This document shows positions 48,165 through 60,610 of a stretch of 64,000 bases of DNA, piece after piece. How positions within the stretch are numbered: position 1 is the stretch's first letter; each line of letters opens with the position of its first letter. The translations under genes were made by a program, and so were the position numbers. Source of the DNA: Cordilura impudica (taxonomy: Eukaryota; Arthropoda; Insecta; Diptera; Scathophagidae); contig OY821519.1 of the NCBI GenBank assembly GCA_963682025.1, positions 111,961,764 to 112,025,763 of the forward strand, written 5' to 3'. The notes beneath the pieces were generated by a model, which was not told the origin of the DNA, ran no database searches, and saw nothing but the letters and a program-made list of their open reading frames with translations.

Positions 48165-49341
48165 AGATTATTGATTTATTTGTCATTTTTGAAAAATAAA
48201 ATAGAAGAAAAATAATTAAAAATTATATTTATAAATTTAATTTGTTTGAAAAGTATTAATATGTAAATTGCATTAATATTTATATTTTATAAATTTATTT
48301 GTAAAATATTTTCTAAATAAATAAATAAATAAATTGCATTAAAGCAGACTTAACGATTGAGTAAGTTCCAAATTATGTGGTCATACTTTTCGTTATTGAC
48401 ATTTTTTGTAAAAAGATTTACTTTTTTAAGCTTTATTATTTACAGACAATATGTATATGCTTTGAGTGAAAACAAATGAACGGCATTCTCAGCTCGTCCT
48501 TACGAACGCTGTTTTTTCAAGCGGTCAATTACTACCGTTCGCAGCTGTGGCCATATTCTCTACATGGCTGTTTGGCAACCGTATCGTCCATGTTTTCTTT
48601 ATTACAGAAGTACAGATTTTTAAGACTTTGAAAATCCAATGAGAAATGCTCGTCAAGCTCTTCAAAGTTGTAACTGTTACTGAAAAGAAACCAGCAAAAC
48701 AGCCGCCAAATAGGCACTCATGAGCCCACTTTACAAAAAACTCTACTGGAATTATAAATTTTGTTTCCATACTATCAAATAATCGGTTGCCTCAGATCAA
48801 CATGACGGTGGATGAAATGGTTATATTATTGGCCACTAAAATTAAGCAATGTTAAAATATCGAATAAGGCTAATTCCATAGTGACAGACATAGCAGTGAA
48901 ATAGTGACAGACATACAGTAAAAGTTTTTCATTGTTCATAAAAATATACAAAATTGTGCAGACGGACCCGAACAACATATTTACCATTAGAAAAAGTGAG
49001 AAATTATTATTGTTATTAATAATTGGGGGCAAAAAGCAGTCGTGACAGACATGACATTTAGAGGATGTTTGTAAAACGCAGAAAAGCTCTGAAGTTATTT
49101 GTATGATAAATAAGAAACAGTTGTTTATAGTTAGTATAAGAGCTGGGTTTATTTATAAAGCATATAAAAAACATGAATTCTAAAATAAACTATAGTAAAA
49201 AGAAGTATTAAGTAATGTGACAGACATGACACAGCTTTTAGTTTAAAAATTACCTAACTACACTTTTCCTTTCTTACTGGAAAGATAGGGGCTATAAAAA
49301 AAAAAACAAAAAACATATAACAAACATTTTCTTTGTAATAG
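48165..49341. other. Unrecognised; contains four TGACAGACAT motifs
   Basis: The motif occurs near 48883, 48905, 49042 and 49218, all on the plus strand. A minus-strand frame of 61 codons (48532-48717) is not recognised. Confidence 0.4.
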
Positions 49342-49343
49342 TA

Positions 49344-50322
49344 GGGGAAGAGGTTGGGTTGTGGCCATGGTTCGGTTGTGGCCATCCCAGCGTATCTGTT
49401 GACCTAAAGCATATGTGTTTTTCTGGAAAAAGTCATTTGTGTATCATGGCAGCACGTTCTTTTGGTACCGAGTACCGACGCGGGCAGACGCGTCTGCTTT
49501 GTGCTGGGAACAAATTTATTTTTCTGTGCTTGAAAAAGATCAATAATACAAATTTACCCCTTTTCAAAAGAGTTAGAAATCGAAGTGAATCAATCAAAAA
49601 TGTGAGTGCAATGCATTTTTATTCAGTAAATTTATTATACTTTGTGAGTAAATAGCGATTGCAACCAATATGTTGACACCAAAAAAAAATTTTCACCACA
49701 TCTCAAGATGGCTGCAAAATTGGGTTGTGGCCACTAAAATTGGTTGGGTTGTGGCCACCCCTTTTTTTTTAATAGTGAAATATCGTCGTAGATGTCAAAA
49801 TAACTACCCAGTAAGCAATATAACACATATAAGCAATAATAACTCCATCAATTGTTTCGGTTGAGATCGGCCCGTTCATTTGAAGTGTGCTGGCACACGG
49901 GCCAGCTGCTTCAAGTGCGAAAATTGTGAGTCGGAAGACGAATAATGCCATTTATTTATCATTATTATTTTTTATTTAGTTTTAAGTTTTTCTCAATAAT
50001 AATGCCAATGAAGGCTTTGAAAATAAATAAACTTTAAGTTATTCTATATTCGTAGTCGTTTTTCTTCATATTATCCTATTTTTACCAGATTTTGCAAGGG
50101 TGGCCGCAATCCAACCAAAAAAAAAAATTTGCCCCAAAAATGGCCACTTCACAAAATTTAGAAAAAAAATTTCCATTTGACGAAATTGATTTAGTTCCTT
50201 CTCCTGCAGTTAGCCAAGGTCTCTAGCTTTTTCCATAGATACCCAGTTGTCCGAATAATTTGCACTTGGTGAAAAGTTATAAGCCGAAAACCTAACCATG
50301 GCCACAACCCAACCTCTTCCCC
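49344..50322. mobile_element. DNA transposon with ~30-bp terminal inverted repeats
   Basis: The left end GGGGAAGAGGTTGGGTTGTG (continuing GCCATGGTT) is matched exactly inverted at the right end (up to 50322). A TA dinucleotide lies on each side. GGTTGGGTTGTGGCCAC recurs at 49740. No transposase-like ORF is seen, so it is probably a non-autonomous Tc1/mariner-type element. Confidence 0.8.
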
Positions 50323-50324
50323 TA

Positions 50325-52494
50325 TCAATAAAAATTATTTATATTAAAATTTTAAAGTTGGACTTAAGGTTGAACTTCTAGGAATTACCTGTAAAACTTT
50401 TTATGATTCAAAACAAAAATGGTTCGACTGGAAATGTTTCTATTTTTGTAGCGTTATGCTGAAAAATCTAAAAAAATTTAGCAACAAATTATGGAGGCCA
50501 GTCTTTAATAGACACTAATTTTATAATAACATTTTGTTGAATCGAATTTAGTACTGGCTAACAGAAAATAGACAGAAATAAGTTAGAAAATAGATTATTT
50601 TATTCCACTGTTGACATTATATTTAATCTCATCAACATTGTAACATTTGAATAAGTCGGATAACGAAATATATTTATGCCTTCTTTGTGGATTTTCCGTG
50701 TGCATTCGATACGATATCCAGAAACAGTCTATTCTACAAACTATCGTACATAGGCTTTTCATAAAAAATTTATTAGAATCTTGGAGTCTTTATATGTTAA
50801 TAAAGAGAGCCGCATATGGGCTGAAAGTTCATTTTCTAAATATTTTCCAGTTCGCTCCGGGGTAAATGTAAACGAAGGTTGCATTCTGAGTCCAGTTTTG
50901 TTTTCCTTATGTTATACCTATCGACTACTCCTAAGTACGTCTTATACTTAGAAACTGGTCTCAATTCCTTGTTTATTTTAAGTCTAAAAATTAATTTTTC
51001 CTATAAGGCCTGTATGCAGCTTGCTAAGGAATCAAAAACTTCATATAAAATTCTGTTGATAGTCTGCAGCTTTTTAAAAAAGTAGTATTGTTTTTACTAC
51101 TTTTTTTTGACATAAATTAAGTTAGGCAACCCAGGCTTTGAGCAGGAATATCAAATTTTTCGTTCTTTCTGAACGGAATTTTGACAGGAGAGGTAAGCGT
51201 AAACAAAATGTAATATGTTAAAAAAAAGTTATTTTTCAGTTGCAAACATGGAAAAAAACGAACAAAATTCGGCAAAGAAAAACAAGAAGCGGATGGGTAA
51301 TTTTGATACTGAGCTTAAAAAGCGTTTAGCAGGCCAAATAAAGAAGAACCGAAGAATTGATTTGTTTTCAATTTCACAATTCTTAATAATTGACAGAAAA
51401 CAGCTGATTGCTAGCGTTGCACTGAAAGGTACCTTTGTGCTTTTTTTTCTTTAATAAATATATGAAAATTTTCTGTTAAGATTCCTTAACAAGCTGCGTA
51501 CAGCTCTATATAAACAAAGTTTCATCTCAAAGTAATCATAGACTTCCGCGAATACTGAATGAATACTGGGGAAAGGAGTGGCTAAATTTGTGTAACCTGC
51601 TGTTGTTTTGCCCTCCAAACAGCAACAATCCTCTATGCGTATTTTGGAAAGAACTAATAGATCTACTTAAATGAAAAGACAGATATTATTTGGCTTTCAA
51701 TTTTCGAATTGACAACTGAATTATAATATAACACCTTAACTTACTACTGAATTTTCAACTCGAGCAACCAGTTTAATTATAAGGGCCAGAGGTGGCTTAC
51801 TGAATCTTAACATCCCATTTTTCAAATATAATACAAATGGTATGTGCTAAATTTGTAACATGCACCAAACTGAAAATACACTCCATTTCATCGACATTTG
51901 TTCAGTATCTAGAGAGTATAGATATATTTATATTGGTCTGTATACACTTAGTATAAATGAAGTATTTAATATATTAAATGGCACAAATTTCGACTCGCTA
52001 TACGAATATCTAGAAACATGTATAAAGTACAGAAATCTTATGTTATATGAATTTGAAATTAAAAAAAAAAAAAAATTAAAATTGGAGTATTTTAATATAA
52101 ATATTTTTTTATCAAATTGCAATATAGATGGTAATTAATATAATAGTTACATTTAACATTTATATCAGAATTATAAATATTTATTAATAAATAATATAAT
52201 ATAATAACGCTCAAAATCAACCGGAAAATGTGATTTCCGTCAAAAATAAATCATTTTTTGAGCATTAATATTTTCTATGGTTTAAGTGACTTGTTGTGTT
52301 GTATGCAATTATAAAATATTACAACAATAATAATTAGAACACCACTGACATAGGGAATGAAACACTTACACGATAGAAGTATGTGGACAAACCAAAACCA
52401 GATATTTTTATTCTACAAAACCAGATATTTTAAGTCCACTGTTGCTAAATGTTGGAAAACATCATAACTGTCTTGAAAATATCACATATACTAA
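50325..52494. other. No recognised feature
   Basis: Contains a Lys-rich open frame at 51215-51454 (MEKNEQNSAKKNKKRMGNF...) that is not recognised and ends soon after a GGTACC. Otherwise AT-rich. Confidence 0.35.
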
Positions 52495-52900
52495 TGCCGT
52501 TTTCTTTTCTGACAAAAAATGTCGCACTTTATTTGCACTTTTTTCGAAAAGTGTATTTTTTTATATATTCTAAATTAAGAGCAACCTTATCTTATACATC
52601 AATCGAAAGGTCTTAAAGAGCTGTGTTCATTAAATGGAAAACATTTTAATTATTATACTCTTTCCAGTCATAGGGTGAAAATATTAAAGAAAGGGGATCA
52701 ATGGGGAAATATTCTCATACCGTGACCTGAAAAAAAGTCAAAGGCTGCAATTTTTTTGCAATTTATGAGGGCATGACTTTGAGACCTTTCGATTGATGTA
52801 TAAGGTAAGGTTGATCTTATTTCAGAATATATAAAAAAATACACTTTTCGAAAAAAGTGCAAATAAAGTGCGACATTTTTTGTCAGAAAAGAAAACGGCA
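52495..52900. mobile_element. Foldback element with ~120-bp inverted arms
   Basis: TGCCGTTTTCTTTTCTGACA at the left is matched by TGTCAGAAAAGAAAACGGCA at the right. The arms extend to about 52617 and from about 52776. TAA lies on both sides (52492-52494, 52901-52903). Confidence 0.85.
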
Positions 52901-53280
52901 TAAGTCTGTTAAAATTTAATATTATCAAACTTGAGTTATTATGTAGATTCTATGCTTTCATGTAAGATATTTTTAAATACGACAATTCATACAATTATTC
53001 TAACGATTAATGACTAAATTTTCGATTGTATCAACAGAAATTTTATAATAACAAATCATTTTTTATTTTGATATAATTTTAACTGTCAAGACAATAGAAT
53101 TGTAATTCCAATCAACTCAAAATTCGATTATATTAATCTATTTATTCATTGATTATTAAATAAAAAATCATCTTAAAAATTACATATAAATTCAATTGAA
53201 AAACGTTTTTTACTAATTAAATTTATTAATAAATATTAGTTATTAATAATTTTTATATTAATAAGTAAAATATTTTTGTA

Positions 53281-53696
53281 TAAAGTTTTATTTTGGCTTA
53301 TAAATTTATTATTAGTTTAATTTATATGTAAATTTTTATATGAATTTATATTTATTTAAATAATAAATATATTTAATTATATTCGCAGTAATTAATATTA
53401 TTACTTAAAGAAATTTAGAGATAGTTATATTAAAGAGTATTGGTTAAATTTGTGCCAGCAGCCGCGGTTATACGAATAATGCAAATAAATTATTTTATTT
53501 AAAGTTAGATTAGTTAAATTAAATAAAAATAAATTTATTAGGTGAAATTTTAAATTTATTGATTTTTTATATAAAATAATTGAAGCTTAAAAATTTTATT
53601 AATAAACTAGGATTAGATACCCCATTATTTAAAATGTAATTTATAAAATTAAGGTAGTAATAGTTATGTTCTTTAAACTTAAAAAATTTGGCGGTA
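53281..53696 (+). pseudogene. NUMT: nuclear copy of mitochondrial 12S rRNA (5' part)
   Basis: Contains universal small-subunit motifs in order: AAAGTTTTATTTTGGCTTA at the 5' end, GTGCCAGCAGCCGCGGT at 53452-53468, AAACTAGGATTAGATACCCC at 53605-53624, and AAAAAATTTGGCGGTA at 53681-53696. It matches recalled insect 12S throughout. After GGCGGTA it switches abruptly to a family B end, so the rRNA lacks its 3' half. Upstream 53215-53280 looks like insect control-region AT-rich sequence and may belong to the same insert. Flanks are nuclear repeats, so this is an integrated copy. Confidence 0.9.
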
Positions 53697-53850
53697 AATT
53701 TGGTAGCAACAATGAATCTGTTTTCTGTGTGTACGGTTGTTTGAAACACATATTTAAGTAATCGCAACAGAATGATTGATAGTACATAGGACTGCCAAAA
53801 TTCGATTGGCAACAATTCCACTACGGATCCTTTTTCTGTGTGCAATGTAA
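53690..53850 (-). repeat. Family B MITE ends
   Basis: AAATTTGGTAGCAACAATGA followed by the CTGTTTTCTGTGTG end, and further on CGATTGGCAACAATTCC with CCTTTTTCTGTGTG. Confidence 0.6.
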
Positions 53851-54039
53851 TGAAACCGGGGACTACTATATATATTGTTTTATCACATAAGATACTATTT
53901 CATTAAAATTAATATTAATAAAAAAATTAATTTCTATGTTTTATATCAGTAAAAATCTCTAAAAATGGTTGTCACAATAAAATAAAAATTTCAACTTATG
54001 GCACGATTCATACAATCGAATTTATGTATAATAACCACT

Positions 54040-54414
54040 ACATTTAACAAATTACGATAGTTATGGTTCATATAATTCAGTAATCACAACAGAATAATAT
54101 AATAGTCCATTAAACTATCAAAATTTGGTTGGCAACAACGATTTCGTTATAGAATTTTTATCATAATTTGATACGTTTTCGAAGAAGAAATCAATACTGA
54201 TTGAAGCGTATGTTTATCACTAAGAATTAAAAAACGTTTTAAAAAAACTTTTCATAACAATTTTTATTTTCGAATATCTCTTCCATACTCGAACCATATA
54301 CCGGAAAAGAATTGGTAGGAATTCCGTTACCACTAGAAAACTTTATAATCATTTTTTTTTCAATTCATAATATTTTACAATGCCATAGGTTCATTATTCA
54401 TTCATTCTTCATTA
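54040..54414. repeat. Family B MITE fragments
   Basis: AATTTGGTTGGCAACAACGA near 54121 and GAAAAGAATTGGTAGGAATT at 54304. Confidence 0.5.
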
Positions 54415-56482
54415 TCTATATATATAAAAGAGTTACGAGGATGATCATCACCCAGCCCAAACCATTCGACCCAGAAGTTTCAAATTTGGACTGTAGGTTC
54501 CTTTCTCGGCGTAAAGATCCACTAAGAACGGATTTTTAAAAATTAATACACTAACGGGGTAAAAGCGGACAAAACGGGGAAAATTGTAACAAATTAATCT
54601 AGGAATATGAAATTTGGTGTGTAGACTACATCCGAGAATCAAATGTGGGCTCAGTACAAATTTTCTCGAAATTCGGCCATTTAAGGGGAAAAAACGGCCA
54701 AAAAGGGTAGAAATTTTACCTTTCTGCATTTTCTTAACGTATTAATATATATATGTATATAAATATTGGTATACAGACTCCACCGGATATGTGGGCATCA
54801 GTCCAGAATGAAAGTTATTGCAAATTCTGACGTCTAGGGGAGGAGAAACGGCCAAAAAAGGAAAAAATAGTACAGTTGGTATCTTCTAAACAAACGAATA
54901 TAAAATATAGTTTGTGGATAGAAACATCAAATGAAAAGAAATCTTTTGGAAATTTGGATGTTAAAACGGGGTAAAAACGGTCCGTAAATGTAAGAGTGTA
55001 CCTTTTTGTATCTTCTTTGCAAAGTAATTTAGGAATATGAAATTTGATATGTAGATTCCACCAGAAACACAAACATTGGAGAAGAATAAAATTTTTTAAT
55101 TCGAGCCTTAAGTGGAAAACTGACACTTTTCAACTGGTAAATTTTCATTTGAAAGTAAGGAAACAAGTAAGAATTTTATAGCCGGTATATACCGATACCC
55201 TATACTATGCGTTTAGAGAATAGGTATTAGGTAAAACTAATTGAGTTTAGAAAAAAAGCAATAACCAAATCTACGTCGGAAATTGTACCGATCCTGACCA
55301 TATTTTGTATATTCACTTATTTTTTGCAACAACATATACAAACCGATTTTGAGAAAAATCAATACTTTTGTTTTTGATAGGTTTAAGTGAATTGTTCTAT
55401 ATAGTTTATTTTTGGTCTACGGATTAATGGATGTAATAATCGCACAAAATCGCAATTCGACTGAGATGAATTTGATAATTTGAATCTTAACATGCGCCCA
55501 TTTTCAACAATTTCAATTGCGTTTGTCCTATGGCTTGATAAATAAAATAATATTATTTTTTATCTTTATAATTTGAATAATTTTTGAACCTATTATGAAT
55601 AAAAAAGTGATATTTAAATAAAGTAGGTGGCAATACATTTTAAACTTTTGCAAAATTCTAAATTTTCCCATTTTGTTTCTTAATAATTTTCTTTCGAAAT
55701 CACTATTTGGTGTGTTCTATATTGGAAGATAACACATTTGTTACAAAAAATGCAATGAAAAAAATAGATAAACGAAAAAGAAATATTTTTTTTAGAGATG
55801 CCAAAATAGTGGAAACTTTTAAACTTCTTTACCAGAGTTGTTTAAAACAATAAAAATAGAATAACGAGTGATATATCTATTTAAATATAGATTCTGACAC
55901 TTTCTTATAAAATAATGGCAAGAATAAAGTTTTATGACAAGTTGATTTTAGTGATGGTCGTAAGCAAAAGAATATTTGTGAGAAATATTCTGACTAGCAT
56001 TAATCTTGCTAAAAACGCATGAACTGGAATTAGAATACTGTTGGCGAATAGCGTTGACGAAAAAGTTGAATATTTAAATGGCCACAAAACGGCTACACGC
56101 TTCGAGGGTTTTACTAAAATAAATTAATACAATCGTTCAGCATAGGAATCATCTACCCCCAAAGACCATGTGTTATTGTATAGTAACTGTTTCCATAGAT
56201 TTGCCAACAGCATAAAAATGAATACTTTTAAGTTTTGTTAATTTTTTCTGAAGTTATTTGTTAAATAAATAAAACATACAAATGTTTAAATTAATAAAAT
56301 AGTTTTTAATTTTTTGATAAAAATTTTTTAGTATTGACCGTCCAAGTCGTCAAAAATACATTTTATTAAAAGTTTCCATCGTATTGTCACTCACATCATA
56401 TTTCTTACTGTTTTTAAATATTATTATAGCTTAAATAATTGATATAATAATTACGCTAACAACGTAGCGGGTATACTGCTAG
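54415..56482 (+). mobile_element. Canonical non-autonomous Helitron
   Basis: Begins TCTATATATATAAAAGAG after an A, and ends with a hairpin (CGCTA/TAGCG) about ten bases before CTAG, followed by T. These are the Helitron end rules: 5' TC, 3' hairpin plus CTRR, insertion between A and T. The 5' part holds imperfect ~240-bp tandem units (GGGGTAAAA.CGG, AGGAATATGAAATTTG, CGGCCAAAAA). A family A remnant is nested inside. No Rep/helicase ORF. Confidence 0.75.
55162..55545 (-). repeat. Old family A copy nested in the Helitron
   Basis: AACAAGTAAGAATTTTATAG with a changed hairpin (CCGGTATATACCG), then recognisable internal blocks with deletions. Confidence 0.75.
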
Positions 56483-57189
56483 TCTACCATATAAACATAA
56501 TTCTCATAAAATAAACCAATCACAGAATTTATCCAAATTATCAAACTAATCTAATTGAGGGCATCAAATTATTCCCAATATAATATTACATGTATTAAAT
56601 ATTGATGATTTCAACACCTGATTTTATTAACACAATATATTTTAAACAGAAATTGTCTTTGCAACATATTGTTGGTAGTTATAATATAAATAAATTAGTA
56701 ATACGAATTATAGAATTCAGTTACGATAAAAGAAAAGCAAACATAATCGAAATTAGTTATGGTTGAATCAAATATAAAAAAGTACATTTTAAAATTTACG
56801 TGGCCACCAATTCTCCGATGAATATTAGTTTTAATACGCAATTTGTATACAAAAACCTTACGGCAAATTATGAAACGGCTCTCAAAAAAACTGGTAAAAC
56901 ATAGCTCCAATTTTAATACGCCGAATCGCTAGTAGCAACCACTTGCAATTTCAACAGCAACAAAGACAACCACCATCACCAAAAGATGCTGCAGATTTCT
57001 TGAAGTATGCATTACAGAACCATGTACCATAATTAGTACAAACTCTTAAACATATTATGTCCATTTTCATGTGACCTACAATAACTTGCATTCCCGAAAA
57101 TATATCCAAGTATTGTTCTATGGTGACAGCCTTGACTTCTACTTTGCGAAAAAATGGATTGAAAACAGTTTCGTGTTGCGATTAAATAC
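56483..57189. repeat. Family B-like fragment, then unrecognised DNA
   Basis: 56490-56700 shares AATCACAGAATTTATCC, CTAATTGAGG and ATATTGATGA-type blocks with B copies. Confidence 0.4.
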
Positions 57190-57914
57190 TGTTTTTTGGT
57201 GGGAAAAAATACTGTCCAAACGAAAGATTAAAGTGAGTGAGATTGCTGGCATCATAAAGATATCAATAGAGTGATTTGGGCATATATTACATGATCATTT
57301 AATTATGAAAAAGCTTTCTGCTCGATGGGGACCGCGATTATTAACAGGTGAACAAAAGCTGAAATGTATTCGTGATTCGTATCCTTTAAAGATGTTTGAA
57401 GTAAATTCAATTGCATTTTTGTGCCGATTTATAACAATGGATGAGACGTGGATTTATTGTTATACATCGGAGACCAATAAACAGTCTGCGGAGTGGTTAC
57501 AAGCGTGCGAAAGCCGACCAAAGCGTCCAAAGTCTCAACAATCGGCTGAAAGGTAATGACCAGTATTTTTTGGGACGCACGTGGCATAATAATTATTGAT
57601 TACTTGGAGAAAGAAAAAACAATAACCGCCAAGTACTATGATGAGTTATTGGATGGAATGGATTAAGAAAAAAAAGACCCCCCGGATTGCTTCCCCATCC
57701 TCCGTATTCTCCAGATTTGGTACCAAGCGATTATAATTTATTTCCAAACTTGAAAAGATGGCTCCAGGAACAGAAATTTTCCACAAATGTAGAAGTCATA
57801 TCAGAGACGGAAGCCTATTTTGAAGAGTTTGACAAATCGCATTTTTTCAAGGGTATCAAGATGTTTGAGGATCGTTGGAAGAAGTGCATTTCAGTTAACG
57901 GAGATTACGTTTAA
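57190..57914 (+). pseudogene. Mariner (DD34D-type) transposase relic, second Asp deleted
   Basis: Frames in order: KVSEIAGIIKIS (HTH), KKLSARWGPRLLTGEQK (the conserved mariner linker), MDETWIYCYTSETNKQSAEW (first catalytic Asp), DYLEKEKTITAKYYDELLDG after a frameshift near 57555, then PHPPYSPDLVPSDYNLF (third Asp) and MFEDRWKKCI..GDYV at the end. A stop lies at about 57271-57273. The segment with the second Asp (HDNARPH-type) is missing between about 57662 and 57690. Non-functional. Confidence 0.85.
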
Positions 57915-58264
57915 GAATAAAATTGATTTCAAATCTATTGATTTCATAAATTAATTTCATTGTTAGGCCACGTAGTATAATCGTATTATAATCGGACCAT
58001 CTCAGTAGTTCTCATTTACTACCTGTGCACAGTTCATGTGTTATTTATTCACCATATTTTTTTATTTTATTTATTTTTGATTTATAAATATAAAATAAAT
58101 GGATTATACATAAAATTATATACTTAAAATTATATACTATATACTGAGCAACTCCAATAAATGGTTTTAACCATCAACAAATAAAATCTAAATTCCATTA
58201 TATTTACTAAATTGAACAATTGGAATCGAATTTACTTAAAACATCAGTTGCCTCTAACTACGTA
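57915..58264. other. Mariner 3' flank, nothing further recognised
   Basis: AT-rich; TTAGGCCACGTAGTATA at 57964 may be the mariner end. Confidence 0.3.
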
Positions 58265-58375
58265 CGGTTATTTCTTAAATATTATTTAGTAGTCACAACA
58301 GAATAATGTGAAAGTACAAATTCGGTTGACAACACATTCGGTTGCCATAAAAAAAAACCCAATTTTTGTGTGTAG
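58265..58375 (-). repeat. Family B MITE end
   Basis: AGTCACAACAGAATAATGTG, AAATTCGGTTGACAACACAT and a TTTTGTGTGT terminus. Confidence 0.6.
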
Positions 58376-58385
58376 GCGGGCTGGT

Positions 58386-58680
58386 TGAACTACATACATA
58401 CACGCAGAAAAACTATTGGTTAGAATTCGATTACTACTAACAAAATATAATTAGGTAATAAGAATTTTTATTATAATTATTCAATATTTTGAAATGTAAT
58501 AGAATTTCTATATAAGATATCATTTAAACTCAATTCTTACGAAATGAAGGTACCTCCAACAGTAAACTTAGTTCAGTTTACCAATCAAAGTAACTACACA
58601 AATTATTCAACTTATTGAAATGAGAGAACTATTTTGAATACAGCATGTTATGTGTCAATCCGAAATATTGGTGATTGTAC
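58386..58680 (+). repeat. Family B MITE
   Basis: Left end CACGCAGAAAAACTATTGGT, then GTAATAGAATTTCTATATAA, AAATGAAGGTACCTCCAACA and TTTACCAATCAAAG blocks. Confidence 0.65.
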
Positions 58681-58904
58681 ACACAGAAAACAGATTCGTT
58701 GTGGCTACCATATTTATTGCCAACCAAAAACAGAATTTTGAGTTGTTTGCAATCACATTTCTATTGCGTTATCAGTAAATATTTTATCACAATATATAAT
58801 GGTTAGTTGCTATAAAATTTCTATTGATAGAATCGAAAATTCTTTTGTTAAACTTTATTTATGGTAGATTAATCCGGTTGGCGAATTTTTTTTCTTTGTG
58901 TAAC
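58681..58904. repeat. Short family B copy with both ends
   Basis: Left ACACAGAAAACAGATTCGTT and right CCGGTTGGCG followed by TTTTTTCTTTGTGT are inverted counterparts. Confidence 0.65.
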
Positions 58905-59785
58905 AACTAACTCAATTATAACAATATATTTGGTTATAATTGTTGGTTAATATTCTGTAAATTAAATTCGAAATCAATCCATTTTTATTTATAACAAATA
59001 TAGAAATAATAAAATTAAAAATTATTCATTTATAATATTAAACAAAATAAAAATTAAAGTATATGTTTACTATGTAAGTTCATTTGGTGCTCATTATAAA
59101 AGATACATTTTATAAAAAACATGAAAATTAAAAAACAATTAATTTTAAGTTAAAAATTACACTATACAACAAAATCAAATTTTTTTAAAAATTACAAGGT
59201 CCGGCCTTTAAATTTTGATAGGGGAGACAAAAATAAGACATGTGTATCGGCGTTTTGAAAGTTTACATCTGAATTTTATTTGAGGGGTGGTTAAAGATTT
59301 CCAGCTCTGGAAAAACCAAAAAAACACCATTAAAACAGTTATTTAAGGGGTTAAAATGTTCCGCAAAAATATTCGCCATGAAATTTTACTATAAGTCCCT
59401 GAATACACCAAAACGGTAAATTCAACCAGAAAGTCAGAAACAAGAGAAAACAAAAGAGAGCTAAGGGTTAATTTCGCATTTATTAAGAATTTTATTTTAA
59501 AGTACCCCAAATTTCTGAAATCAGAGTGGACAATATTTTTTTTAAAGAAATTTATAGATTTTGTAAATTTTATAAAAGAATTTTAAAATCTTCGAAGAAG
59601 TACTTAACTTCAAAAACTCAGTCAGTACATTCCCTTTCCTGTAATTGTCAATATTCATTGCAGATACTTACATTGAATTTTCCGTACTCAAACGCTGTAG
59701 TCGAAACGGTGTTCATTGCAATAAGTTTTTTAAAAATAATATAATGAACAGAATGTCCTTAAACACTATAAATTCGTTAATACAT
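58905..59785. other. No recognised feature
   Basis: AT-rich, no supported feature. Confidence 0.4.
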
Positions 59786-59925
59786 AAATTAAATAAATTA
59801 ATTAAATTAATTAAATTAATTAAATTAATTAAATTAATTAAATTAATTAAATTAATTAAATTCATTAAATTCATTAAATTAATTAAATTAATTAAATTAA
59901 TTAAATTAATTAAATTAAATTAATA
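59786..59925 (+). repeat. 9-bp microsatellite (TAAATTAAT)n
   Basis: About 14 copies with a few ATTCATTAAA variants. Translates as LIK repeats, so the open frame there is spurious. Confidence 0.95.
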
Positions 59926-59964
59926 AATTAATTAATTAATAAATATTAATTAATACATATTTAA

Positions 59965-60610
59965 AATGAGTTTGTGATGATATTTGTAACTATCAAAAGT
60001 ATTTGATCTATACTTTTATTATGCCGATTGACTCAGAATCACTTCCTAAGTCGATTTGGTGATGTCCCTTCATCTGTCTGTCCTTCTGTGTTACCGTGTA
60101 AACCTTATAATCAAAGTACAGGTCACAGATATAAATATATTTTGACGAAATTTTGTATACATACTTTCTGTCGGCCATTGCAATTGGTGAAAATCGGTAT
60201 ATGAGATCGACTTATATTGTCACAAGATTCAAATTATCATATAGATACCGGTAAAATTAGGTTTATGTGTGTTTATTCCACCCATTAAATAGTAGTCCAA
60301 AATTAAACTCTGCATCACAATTCTTAGTCATAGCTCCCAAATACATCTGCTTTCCGATCTTCACTAAAAATTTATCAAAAAACAAAAATATTGCACAGAT
60401 TTTTCTCAAATTTGGTTTGGTTTTGCAAAAAAATAAGTGACTTTATTGAATATGGTCGGGATCGGTCCATTTTTCGACCTAGTCCCCATATAAATATATC
60501 CGATAGGAACTTTATCATATCCGAAGGCAAGAAAAAAAAAAAAATAATAATAATGCCACCCAAATTTGATTTATGGTTACATCCAATTATTTGGGTATCG
60601 TGTATTATTA
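59965..60610 (+). repeat. Old family A copy
   Basis: GATTGACTCAGAATCACTTC, GTCGATTTGGTGATGTCCC and downstream blocks to CCACCCAAATTTG. Both termini decayed. Confidence 0.75.

Noticed and set aside
48532..48717. Minus-strand frame with FEELDEHFSLDFQSLKNLYF
   Set aside because: Composition resembles coding sequence but two overlapping frames are open and nothing confirms either.
51215..51454. Lys-rich 79-codon frame with an internal ATG and a possible donor after ALK
   Set aside because: Looks plausible as an exon but no domain, partner exon or promoter could be supported.
53452..53696. Functional small-subunit rRNA gene
   Set aside because: Only the 5' part is present, flanked by nuclear repeats; it is a mitochondrial insert.
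59645..59923. 92-codon frame with LIK repeats
   Set aside because: Produced by the 9-bp microsatellite.
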